DNA of 64,000 nt from Elioraea tepida. Lineage in GTDB: Bacteria > Pseudomonadota > Alphaproteobacteria > Acetobacterales > Acetobacteraceae. The stretch is from the NCBI RefSeq assembly GCF_019203965.1, contig NZ_CP076448.1, forward strand, positions 2,247,001 to 2,311,000, written 5' to 3'. The notes beneath the pieces are model-generated. The model was not told the origin of the DNA. It saw nothing but the letters and a program-made list of their open reading frames with translations, and searched no databases. Shown piece after piece: positions 37,374 to 45,071 of the stretch. How positions within the stretch are numbered: position 1 is the first letter of the stretch; every line of letters begins with the position of its first letter. Both the position numbers and the translations under genes were made by a program.

Positions 37374-38776
37374 GAGGCTCCGACGTCCTCCACCATCTGT
37401 CGATCGCCGATGCGGCAGGGATGATCCGCGCCCGACGGCTCTCGCCCGTCGAGCTCGCCCGTGCGCTTCTCGACCGGATCGAGCGTCTGAACCCGCGTCT
37501 TGACGCCTATCTCACGGTGACCGCACAGGGCGCGATTGCCCAGGCGCGCGCGGCCGAGAAGGCGCAGATGCAAAGCGCGCTGAAGGGGCCGCTGCACGGC
37601 ATCCCGCTTGCCTACAAGGACATCTATGACACGGCCGGTGTGCGGACGACGGCGCAGTCGCGCCTTCTCGAGGCGAATGTCCCGGCCCGCGACGCAGAGG
37701 CGATACGCCGCCTCCACGAGGCGGGGGCGGTGATGCTCGGCAAGCTCGCCACCCACGAGTTCGCCATCGGCGGCCCTGCCTTCGACCTGCCGTGGCCGCC
37801 AGCCCGCAACCCCTGGGATACCGAGCGCTTCACCGGCGGCTCCTCCTCCGGCTCGGGCGCTGCCGTCGCGGCCGGGCTCGCTCTCGGCTCGCTCGGCTCT
37901 GACACGGGCGGCTCGATCCGCTTCCCGGCCGCCTATTGCGGCATCGCTGGCCTCAAGCCCACCGCCGGGCTGGTCAGCCGGCGCGGCGTCATTCCCCTCT
38001 CGCCGAGCCTCGACACCGCCGGGCCGATGGCCTGGACGGCGGAGGACTGTGCGATCCTGCTCGACTCGATCGCCGGCTACGACCCGCTCGACCCGGCCTC
38101 CGTTCCCTCCACCCCGCCGCCCGGCGGCTATGCCGCGGCGGCGCGCCGCGGCGCGAAGGGCCTGAAGGTCGGCATCATCCGCCGCTTCTACGAAACCGAT
38201 CTTCCCGCCTCGGCCGAGGTGATCGAGCAGATGGGGGAAGCCGAGCGCCTGCTTGCGGATCTCGGCTGTTCCGTCGGCACGGCCGACTGCCCGCCGCTCG
38301 CTGCCTTCAACGCCGCCAACCGCCTGATCATCACGGCGGAGGCCTTCGCCCTCCACGAGGCCAAGCTGATCAGCCGCCCGGAAGCCTACAGCCGCGCGTT
38401 CCGCGTTCGGGTGATGGCGGGGGGGGTCATGCGCGCGGTGGACTACATCCAGGCGCAGCGCCACCGCCGCAGCCTCGCGGCCGAGCTCAACGCCCTGTTC
38501 GACCAGTTCGACGTTCTCGTGACGGCAGCAACACCAGGGCCGGCGCCGAAGCTCGCCGATGTGTCGCTCGACGAGGGCTTGGCACGCCCGACCTACGCCG
38601 CACCGGCGAACATCTCGGGGGGGCCGGCGATGTCGGTCTGCTCGGGCTTCGCTCCGAACGGGTTGCCGCTCGGGCTGCAGATCATCGGCCCGCCCTTCGG
38701 TGAGGCGTCGGTGCTGGCCCTCGGGCATGCGGTCGAGGAGGCCTCCGGCAGCCGCTCCCGCCGCCCGTCCCTCTGA
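37370..38776 (+). CDS. Amidase, amidase-signature family (AtzE/GatA-like)
   Basis: A 468-aa amidase. The Ser-cisSer-Lys triad is visible: Lys83 in LAYKDIYDT, Ser158 in TGGSSSGSGAA, and Ser182 in GSDTGGSIRFPAAYCG. The 75- and 24-residue spacings equal those of GatA. GIAGLKPTAGLVSRRGVIPLSPSLDTAGPM completes the signature. It hydrolyses a carboxamide or carbamoyl group in the cytoplasm; biuret or urea-derived substrates would fit the AtzG-like partner but are not proven. An 8-G run at 38419-38426 is a possible slippage site. Confidence 0.92.
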   Translation: MRGSDVLHHLSIADAAGMIRARRLSPVELARALLDRIERLNPRLDAYLTVTAQGAIAQARAAEKAQMQSALKGPLHGIPLAYKDIYDTAGVRTTAQSRLLEANVPARDAEAIRRLHEAGAVMLGKLATHEFAIGGPAFDLPWPPARNPWDTERFTGGSSSGSGAAVAAGLALGSLGSDTGGSIRFPAAYCGIAGLKPTAGLVSRRGVIPLSPSLDTAGPMAWTAEDCAILLDSIAGYDPLDPASVPSTPPPGGYAAAARRGAKGLKVGIIRRFYETDLPASAEVIEQMGEAERLLADLGCSVGTADCPPLAAFNAANRLIITAEAFALHEAKLISRPEAYSRAFRVRVMAGGVMRAVDYIQAQRHRRSLAAELNALFDQFDVLVTAATPGPAPKLADVSLDEGLARPTYAAPANISGGPAMSVCSGFAPNGLPLGLQIIGPPFGEASVLALGHAVEEASGSRSRRPSL

Positions 38777-38795
38777 GCCGCCGGCCGCGAAACCC

Positions 38796-39527
38796 ATGTG
38801 CGGCCGCTATTTCCTGTCGCGCCCCCCGGCGGCGCTCGCGCGCCTGTTCCGCACCGTCGATCCGGTTCCTAACGCCCCGCCCCGGTTCAACGTCGCCCCG
38901 ACCCAGGACAGTCTCGTGGTGCGCCGCAACCCCGAGACCGGCGCGCGCCATCTCGACCTGCTCCGCTGGGGGCTCCTGCCCATCTGGGCAAAGGATGCGG
39001 CGATCGGCTCGCGGATGATCAACGCCCGTGCCGAGAGCCTTGCGGAGAAGCCCGCCTTTCGCGACGCCTATGCGAAGCGCCGCTGCCTCGTGCCGATCGA
39101 CGGGTTCTACGAATGGGCCGAGGTCCCGGGGCAAAGGCGCAAGCAGCCCTACGCGGTCGCGCTTCGGAGCGGCGAGCCGATGGCGCTCGCGGGGCTGTGG
39201 GAGCGCTGGCGCGCGCCGGACGGGTCGATCCTCAGGACCTTCGCGGTCGTCACCTGCCCCGCGGCCCCTCTTCTCGCCCGGCTGCACGAGCGCATGCCCG
39301 TGGTGCTCCCGCCCGAGACCTGGCCGCTCTGGCTCGGCGAGGCAGAGGGAGACCCGGCGTCGGTGCTTCGGCCGATGGACGGCTCGGCCTTTCGGATCTG
39401 GCCCGTCTCCACCCGCGTCAACGCGGTGCGCGAGGACGACGCGGGGCTCCTCGAGCCGGATCCGGATGCTCCCGCAGTGCCCGGCCTGGAGCAGGCGGAA
39501 GGGCTTGGGCTTGTGCCGGAGGGCTGA
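38796..39527 (+). CDS. SOS response-associated peptidase family (YedK/HMCES-like)
   Basis: A 243-aa SRAP-domain protein. It starts MCGRYFLS, so Cys2 becomes the catalytic N-terminal Cys that crosslinks to abasic sites in single-stranded DNA. RFNVAPTQ, MINARAESLAEKPAF, RRCLVPIDGFYEW (the conserved Glu) and HERMPVVL are all present. It protects abasic sites during replication. It sits 19 bp after the amidase gene and appears unrelated to it in function. Confidence 0.95.
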   Translation: MCGRYFLSRPPAALARLFRTVDPVPNAPPRFNVAPTQDSLVVRRNPETGARHLDLLRWGLLPIWAKDAAIGSRMINARAESLAEKPAFRDAYAKRRCLVPIDGFYEWAEVPGQRRKQPYAVALRSGEPMALAGLWERWRAPDGSILRTFAVVTCPAAPLLARLHERMPVVLPPETWPLWLGEAEGDPASVLRPMDGSAFRIWPVSTRVNAVREDDAGLLEPDPDAPAVPGLEQAEGLGLVPEG

Positions 39528-39574
39528 CGCCGGCGGCGCCGCCGCCACGGCCCCGAGGCCGGAGCCCCGTCCGC

Positions 39575-40864
39575 TCAGTGCGGCGCCACCAGAATGGCGC
39601 GGATGTCGTTGACGTTGGTGAGCGTCGGCCCGGTGACGACGAGGTCGCCGCAGCCCGCGAACAGGCTGTAGCTGTTGAACCCGGCCGCGAGCGCCGCCGG
39701 GTCGAGCCCTGCGGCGCGGGCGCGCGCCAGCGTATCGGGCGCCACGATCGCGCCTGCCGCGTCCTCGGTGCCGTCGATCCCGTCGCTGTCGCCGGCGATC
39801 GCCCAGATCCCCCGGGCGCCCTTGAGCGCGAGCGCAAGGCCAGCGAGGAAGGCCGTGTTGCGTCCGCCGCGCCCGGGCCGCACTGACCCGATCGTCACCG
39901 TCGTCTCGCCGCCCGAGAGCAGGACGCAGGGCGGAGCGGCGGGGGTGCCGTGGGCCGCACAGGAGAGCGCGATTCCGGCCATCACCGTGCCCATCACCGT
40001 GCTCTCGCCTTCGAGCGCATCGCCGAGGATGAGCGGGGTGAGGCCGCGTGCGCGAGCGGCCGCGGCGGCGGCTTCGAGCGCCATGCGCGCGGTCGCGATC
40101 AGCCGGAACTCGGCGCGGGCGAGCCGCGGGTCGCCCGGCTTTGGGGTCTCGTCCCGCGCGGCCGCGAGATGGGCGGCGACCGGCTCGGGAAGGCTGATCT
40201 GGTATTTCGCGACGATGGCTCGGGCGTCCGCGAAGGTCGTCGGGTCGGGCACGGTCGGCCCCGAGGCGATCACCGCCGGGTCGTCGCCGGGCACGTCTGA
40301 GATCGCGAGCGTGACCACCCGCGCCGGCGCGGCGGCGGCGGCAAGCCGCCCGCCCTTGATAGCGGAGAGGTGTTTGCGGACCGCATTCATCTCCCCGATC
40401 GTGGCGCCGGAGGCGAGCAGCGCGCGGTTCACCGCCTGCTTGTGCTCTGCCGTCAGCCCCGGCGCAGGCAAAGACAGAAGCGCCGACCCGCCGCCCGAGA
40501 TCAGGGCGAGCACGAGGTCGTCTTCCGTGAGGCCCGAGACCGCGTCGAGCACCGCGCGTGCCGCTGCCTCGCTGCGCGAGTCCGGAACCGGGTGGCTCGC
40601 CTCGAGCACGCGCACGCGCCGCGTCGGAACCGCATGCCGGTCGGGCGTCACCACAACGCCTTCGACCGGCGCACTCCAGGCTTCCTCCGTCACCTGCGCC
40701 ATCAGGGCGGCGGACTTGCCGGCGCCCACCACGACGGTTCGGCCGCGCGGCCGGTCGATGGTGGCAAGGGCGGGAGGCAGCACGACGCGCGGGTCGGCCG
40801 CCGCGATGGCCGAATCGAAGATCGCTCTGAGCGCCGCCCGCGCCGCCCCGTCGGTCCACTCCAC
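39575..40864 (-). CDS. ttuD: Glycerate 2-kinase / hydroxypyruvate reductase family (MOFRL)
   Basis: A 429-aa protein of the GckA/TtuD family. Its segments include VVVGAGKSAALMAQ, VLEASHPVPDSRSEAAA, LVLALISGGGSALLSLPAPGLT, the NAVRKHLSAIKGGRLA loop and SDVPGDDPAVIASGPT. The C-terminal MOFRL part has LLSGGETTVT and IAGDSDGIDGTEDAAGAIV. It phosphorylates glycerate to 2-phosphoglycerate. The GTG at 40864 has GGGAGG 8-9 nt upstream; the more distal ATG at 40930 adds a non-conserved lead. Confidence 0.9.
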   Translation of the reverse strand: MEWTDGAARAALRAIFDSAIAAADPRVVLPPALATIDRPRGRTVVVGAGKSAALMAQVTEEAWSAPVEGVVVTPDRHAVPTRRVRVLEASHPVPDSRSEAAARAVLDAVSGLTEDDLVLALISGGGSALLSLPAPGLTAEHKQAVNRALLASGATIGEMNAVRKHLSAIKGGRLAAAAAPARVVTLAISDVPGDDPAVIASGPTVPDPTTFADARAIVAKYQISLPEPVAAHLAAARDETPKPGDPRLARAEFRLIATARMALEAAAAAARARGLTPLILGDALEGESTVMGTVMAGIALSCAAHGTPAAPPCVLLSGGETTVTIGSVRPGRGGRNTAFLAGLALALKGARGIWAIAGDSDGIDGTEDAAGAIVAPDTLARARAAGLDPAALAAGFNSYSLFAGCGDLVVTGPTLTNVNDIRAILVAPH

Positions 40865-40982
40865 CCTGGCATCCTCCCGCTTGCCTTGTCCGGGCGGCGG
40901 AGTATGGCGAAGGGTATCCGCGCGCGCCATCTAGGCGCAGGTCGCCCCAAGCGGGGGCAAGGAGCGTTAGAGGAGCTAGGCC

Positions 40983-41297
40983 ATGGCCGCACCCGAGTTC
41001 GACGAGGCAACACGCACCGCCCTCGAGGCCGCCGCCTTCAGGCGGCTCGTTCAGCACCTGCGCGACCGCACCGACGTGCAGAACATCGACTTGATGAATC
41101 TCGCGGGCTTCTGCCGCAACTGCCTCTCCAAATGGTATCGCGCCGCCGCCGAGGAACGCGGGCTTGCGCTCACCTATGACGAGGCGCGCGAGATCATCTA
41201 CGGCATGCCCTACAAGGAGTGGCAGGCCCGCTATCAGAAGGAGGCCTCGGCCGAGCAGCTCGCCGCCTTCGCCGCCAACGCGCCGAAGGATCATTGA
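40983..41297 (+). CDS. DUF1244 family protein
   Basis: A 104-aa soluble protein. The pattern AFRRLVQHLRDRTDVQNIDLMNLAGFCRNCLSKWYRAAAEERG is the core of DUF1244, a small family of unknown function common in alpha- and gammaproteobacteria. The paired cysteines in FCRNC may bind metal. EIIYGMPYKEWQARYQ is the conserved second half. A GAGGAG ribosome-binding site precedes the ATG. It is followed by gapR. Confidence 0.92.
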   Translation: MAAPEFDEATRTALEAAAFRRLVQHLRDRTDVQNIDLMNLAGFCRNCLSKWYRAAAEERGLALTYDEAREIIYGMPYKEWQARYQKEASAEQLAAFAANAPKDH

Positions 41298-41368
41298 CCT
41301 CCGTCATGGTCCGGCGCTGCGCGCTGGCGCCAGATGCGAAAGGAGGGCGGGACGCTTCGTAGCGCGGC

Positions 41369-41396
41369 TTGAAGCGACCGGCGGTCGCCGCTATCC
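41369..41396 (+). promoter_or_regulatory. Sigma-70-type promoter for gapR
   Basis: TTGAAG at 41369-41374, a 16-bp spacer and CTATCC at 41391-41396 match the alphaproteobacterial housekeeping pattern (CTTGAC, then CTATAT). The predicted start site, near 41403, would leave a 20-base leader before gapR. Read by eye only. Confidence 0.45.
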
Positions 41397-41423
41397 CTCC
41401 CGCCCCCGGACGGAGACGCGCCC

Positions 41424-41696
41424 ATGGCCAAGGCAGCCGAGAAGCGAGCGGAGAACGAGACCTACGGCATCGCTGCCGACAGGCTCCGAAGCCTCGTCGA
41501 ACGCATCGAGCGGCTCGAGGAGGAGCGCAAGGCGCTCGCCGGCGACATCCGTGACATCTATGCCGAGGCGAAGTCGGCCGGGTTCGACGTCAAGGTGCTG
41601 AGGCAGGTCATACGCCTCCGCCGCCAGGACCAGGCGGAGCTCGAGGAGCAGGAGACGCTGCTCGATCTCTACAAGCGTGCGCTCGGCATGGCCTGA
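41424..41696 (+). CDS. gapR: GapR nucleoid-associated protein (DUF2312)
   Basis: A 90-aa coiled-coil protein. RLRSLVERIERLEEERKALAGDIRDIYAEAKSAGFDVKVLRQVIRLR is the near-invariant DUF2312/GapR core. In Caulobacter, GapR binds overtwisted, AT-rich DNA ahead of forks and RNA polymerase and stimulates topoisomerases. The gene has its own apparent promoter. Its length is typical for the family. Confidence 0.95.
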   Translation: MAKAAEKRAENETYGIAADRLRSLVERIERLEEERKALAGDIRDIYAEAKSAGFDVKVLRQVIRLRRQDQAELEEQETLLDLYKRALGMA

Positions 41697-41780
41697 ACCG
41701 CCCGGCCGGCGCAGGAGGGACGGGGAGGCGTGCTTGAACCGTCCTCTCCGCTGTGGCAATCAGCCGCCGAGCCTGTGCGG

Positions 41781-41855
<75 letters not shown>

Positions 41856-42080
41856 TCGGCGTCCGTGCTGCTGCGCACGCGCTGACGCAACGGTTCGCAT
41901 CGACGCTTCGCCGACGTCGGCGCGCGGCGGCGAGGGAAGCCTGAGGGGCTTGGCGGGAGGGGGTGCACGGTGCGGGAGTGGTCGAACCGCTTCGGCGATC
42001 CCGCCCTTCCGCTCCGGCTTGAACCGCGACGCCAGCGCGCGGCACGCTGACGTCGCCGTCCCTGGTTGTGATTCCCCGCC

Positions 42081-42503
42081 ATGCACGTCGTCTGCCCGAG
42101 CTGCGATGCCCTCAACCGGCTCCCTCCCGAACGCCTCGCGTCGCGGCCGAAATGCGGCGCCTGCGGCGCGCCGCTGTTCCAGGGCAAGCCCGTCGCTCTC
42201 GATGCAGCGCGGTTCCGCCGGCATCGCGACCGTGGCGACCTGCCGCTGCTTGTCGATTTCTGGGCCTCCTGGTGCGGCCCCTGCCGTGCCATGGCACCGC
42301 AGTTCGAGGCGGCGGCAGCGGCGCTCGAGCCAGAGGTGCGTCTCGCCAAGGTCTCGACCGAGGAGGCGCCGGAGCTCGCCGCCGCGCTCCAAATCACCGG
42401 CATCCCGCTGCTCGTGCTGTTCAGGGGCGGCCGCGAGGTCGCCCGCCAGGCTGGGTTGATGCCCGCCGCACGGATCGAGGCCTGGACGCGGGCGCATCTG
42501 TAG
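42081..42503 (+). CDS. trxC: Thioredoxin 2 with N-terminal zinc ribbon
   Basis: A 140-aa thioredoxin. The N-terminal CPSC and CGAC pairs (CPSCDALNRLPPERL, then PKCGACGAPLF) form the zinc ribbon that marks TrxC. The active site WASWCGPC and the cis-Pro region ITGIPLLVLFRGG follow. It reduces cytoplasmic disulfides and is oxidative-stress linked in E. coli. Its last 83 bp overlap the end of the convergent LysR gene. Confidence 0.94.
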   Translation: MHVVCPSCDALNRLPPERLASRPKCGACGAPLFQGKPVALDAARFRRHRDRGDLPLLVDFWASWCGPCRAMAPQFEAAAAALEPEVRLAKVSTEEAPELAAALQITGIPLLVLFRGGREVARQAGLMPAARIEAWTRAHL

Positions 42504-43407
42504 GCGGCGCGACCGCGGAAGATCGCGCCGGCGGAACGACCGGTGTGCGCAACAGCTCGGCGAGCAGCGGGTTCGGGAACCGCCGGCGCGCGGTGATGGC
42601 GTAGAAGCTCTCGGCAAGCCCCGGCACCGCCGCGCGCTCCTCGAGCAGCCCGGCGCGCAGCTCCTCGAGCACCACGATCGGCGGCACGAGCGTCACCCCC
42701 TCGCTTTCGCGCGCGAGCAGCCGCAGCATCGCCATGTCATCGACCTCCGCTACGACGACGGGGCGGATCCCCGCACGATCGAGCATCAGGTCGAAGCCCT
42801 GGCGTATGCTGCTCTCCCGCCCCGGCAGCAGAACCGGCGTCGCCCGCAGATCATCAGGGAAACGGAACGGCCCGGCGCCGGGGCGGCCGACCAGACTCAC
42901 GGGCTGCTCGGCAAGCAGCACGGCCGTGCGCTCCGCCGCCGCCTCGTGCGCGACCGGCACGTTCGACAGAACCACATCGAGCGACAGCGAATCGAGCCGT
43001 GCGAGCAGCTCCCGGAGCGAGCCGCTCTCGACAACGATCTCGACATCGTTCCGGCCAAGGAAGGGGCGCAACAGCTCGAGCTGGAAGTTTCGCGACAGCG
43101 TCGCTACGGCGCCGATCCGCAACAGGCGCCGGCTCTGGCCGAAACTGCCCCGAAGCGCGTCGAGGAGCTCCTCGCCGGTGCGGAAGATCCGCTCCGCATG
43201 GTCGAAGGCGATCCGCCCCGCCTCGGTCAGCTCGAGACGCCTGCCCTTGCGCTCGAACAGAGGCTCGCCGAGCTCCGCCTCGAGCGCGCGCAGCTGGGTC
43301 GAGAGCGCCGACTGGGCGATCCGGAGCCGCTCGGCGGCGCGGGTGAGGCTGCCCTCGCGCGCGATCGCCCAGAAATGCCGCAGGTGGTGGTAGTTCAGGG
43401 GCGCCAT
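42421..43407 (-). CDS. LysR-type transcriptional regulator beside dabBA
   Basis: A 328-aa LysR regulator. The winged HTH is at residues about 5-62 (LNYHHLRHFWAIAREGSLTRAAERLRIAQSALSTQLRALEAELGEPLFERKGRRLELT). The remainder is the two-lobed effector domain. The N terminus resembles NhaR-type regulators. It diverges from dabB across a 113-bp AT-rich gap, so it probably controls dabBA, perhaps in response to CO2 or ion status. The last ~35 residues are Arg/Pro-rich and overlap trxC on the other strand. Confidence 0.9.
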   Translation of the reverse strand: MAPLNYHHLRHFWAIAREGSLTRAAERLRIAQSALSTQLRALEAELGEPLFERKGRRLELTEAGRIAFDHAERIFRTGEELLDALRGSFGQSRRLLRIGAVATLSRNFQLELLRPFLGRNDVEIVVESGSLRELLARLDSLSLDVVLSNVPVAHEAAAERTAVLLAEQPVSLVGRPGAGPFRFPDDLRATPVLLPGRESSIRQGFDLMLDRAGIRPVVVAEVDDMAMLRLLARESEGVTLVPPIVVLEELRAGLLEERAAVPGLAESFYAITARRRFPNPLLAELLRTPVVPPARSSAVAPPTDAPASRPRSVRRASTQPGGRPRGRP

Positions 43408-43520
43408 TGGACGCTTCTGTCAGAACGAACATACGATTTCAATCTTTGTATTTTACTGAATGATGTCGCCCGGGCTACCCATCCGCGCCGCTCGAACGCC
43501 GCTCGCGAGGTTTCGCCCCG
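43408..43520. promoter_or_regulatory. AT-rich LysR operator/promoter region upstream of dabB
   Basis: The stretch about 43425-43465 is strikingly AT-rich for this window. It holds TTCA (43438-43441) and TGAA (43457-43460) as inverted arms with T-rich sequence between, consistent with a T-N11-A-type LysR site. Both divergent promoters should lie here. The exact -35/-10 elements are not clear. Confidence 0.5.
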
Positions 43521-45071
43521 ATGCGCACCCTCCTTCCCGTCCTGGCCGCCCTCGGCCCGCTGCTTCTGGTGCTGCTCGGCCTCGTTCCCGCCGCCGCGGC
43601 CGATCGCGCGTCGAGGCGCATGCGGCTTGCCGTCACGGCCGCCGCGGGCATCGCCGCGCTCTCCGCCGCCGTCGTGGCGCTGGCGCTCGCCCTTGGCGGG
43701 CGCGCCCTCCCCGGTGCGATCATCCAGCTCGACTCTGTCTCGGCGACGATGCTGCTTCTCGTCTCGTCGATCGGCGCGGTGGTGGCCGACTACAGCCGGC
43801 GCTACCTCGACGGCGATCCGGGCCAGGGCCGCTTCATGAAGTGGCTCGCGCTCACCCTCGCCTCTGTGCTCGCGCTCGTGATCGCGGGCAACCTCCTCCT
43901 GCTCGCCGCCGCCTGGGTCGCGACCAGCCTCTGCCTCAACCGGCTGCTGCTGTTCTACGGCACGCGGCCGGGGGCGGTGCTCGCAGCCCGCAAGAAGGCG
44001 ATCGTCTCGCGAGTGGGGGATGCCGCACTCGTCCTGGCCTTCCTTCTCTTGTGGCAGGGGTTCGGAACACTTGGCGTCGCCGAGCTCCGCGAGGCGGCCT
44101 CTGCCCTTGCCGCACGCGGCGAGGGGGGGCTCCTCGTCGGGGTGATCGCGCTCCTGCTCGCGGTCGCCGCCGTGCTCACGTCGGCGCAGTTCCCGGCGCA
44201 TGGCTGGCTGATCGAGGTGATGGAGACGCCCACCCCCGTCTCGGCGCTGCTGCACGCTGGCATCATCAACGCCGGTGGGTTCCTGATCATCCGCTTCGCC
44301 GACGTGGTGGCTCTCTCGCCGGCCGCGCTCGACCTCTTGCTGATCGTCGGGGCCGCCACCTCCGTGATCGGGGCGGCGGTGATGCTGACGCAGACGAGCG
44401 TCAAGGTGGCGCTTGCGTGGTCCACCGTCGCGCAGATGGGCTTCATGGTGATGCAGCTCGGCCTCGGCGCGTTCGCCGCGGCGCTTCTGCACATCGTCGC
44501 GCACGCCCTCTACAAGGCCCATGCCTTCCTCTCCTCGGGAAGCGTGGTGGCGGCGCGCCGCCCCGCGCCTCTTCCGCCCTTGCCGAAGCGCGTGCTTCTG
44601 CCGGCGCTCTGCGTCGCGGTGGCGATCGTTCTCGCCGTCGGTGCGGCGCTTGGGATGCCTGCGGCCGAGGCTCCGGCGGCGGCGGTGCTCGGCTCGGTTC
44701 TCGTGATGGCTCTCGTGCCGACGCTCGCGACCGCCGCCGCCGCGCCCGGCTCTGCGGCCTTCGTGCTCAGGGCCTGGGCGATGGCAGGCGGCGTGGCCGT
44801 TCTGTGGTTCGGGCTTCAGGCCGGGGCGGCGGCCCTGTTCGCGTCTGCCCTGCCGGAGGCAACGGCGCCGCGGTCGCTGTTCGCCGCACTCTTGTGCGTG
44901 CTCACTGTGCTCGCCTTCGCCGCCCTGCTCGTGCTCAACGTCGCGCGGCGCTCTCCCGTGCCGGGGCGGCTCTTGGGCGCGCTCTACGTCCATCTCCTCA
45001 ACGGGGCCTATGTGAACGCGGCGATAAACGCCCGGCTCGCTCGGCCCGCTTCTGCCAAGGGAGGCCAGTGA
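43521..45071 (+). CDS. dabB: DAB inorganic-carbon pump membrane subunit DabB (NuoL/MrpA-like)
   Basis: A 516-aa polytopic protein of the proton-translocating NADH-quinone oxidoreductase fold. LTSAQFPAHGWLIEVMETPTPVSALLHAGIINAGGFLIIRFADV and VALAWSTVAQMGFMVMQLGLGAFAAALLHIVAHALYKAHAFLSSGSVV carry the conserved Lys/His of the ion path. As DabB it uses an ion gradient to drive DabA. The ATG has a GCGAGGT site about 9 nt upstream. It overlaps dabA (TGATG). Confidence 0.92.
   Translation: MRTLLPVLAALGPLLLVLLGLVPAAAADRASRRMRLAVTAAAGIAALSAAVVALALALGGRALPGAIIQLDSVSATMLLLVSSIGAVVADYSRRYLDGDPGQGRFMKWLALTLASVLALVIAGNLLLLAAAWVATSLCLNRLLLFYGTRPGAVLAARKKAIVSRVGDAALVLAFLLLWQGFGTLGVAELREAASALAARGEGGLLVGVIALLLAVAAVLTSAQFPAHGWLIEVMETPTPVSALLHAGIINAGGFLIIRFADVVALSPAALDLLLIVGAATSVIGAAVMLTQTSVKVALAWSTVAQMGFMVMQLGLGAFAAALLHIVAHALYKAHAFLSSGSVVAARRPAPLPPLPKRVLLPALCVAVAIVLAVGAALGMPAAEAPAAAVLGSVLVMALVPTLATAAAAPGSAAFVLRAWAMAGGVAVLWFGLQAGAAALFASALPEATAPRSLFAALLCVLTVLAFAALLVLNVARRSPVPGRLLGALYVHLLNGAYVNAAINARLARPASAKGGQ

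Noticed and set aside
38682-41294. A long minus-strand open frame across the SRAP, glycerate kinase and DUF1244 genes
   Set aside because: It is a high-GC shadow; all three recognisable proteins are in other frames.
43460-45070. The dabA reading frame stays open for about 1.6 kb upstream, giving an apparent 1313-aa protein
   Set aside because: The upstream part is the wrong-frame shadow of dabB (Arg/Ala-rich, not conserved). DabA homology and the TGATG junction place the start at 45071.
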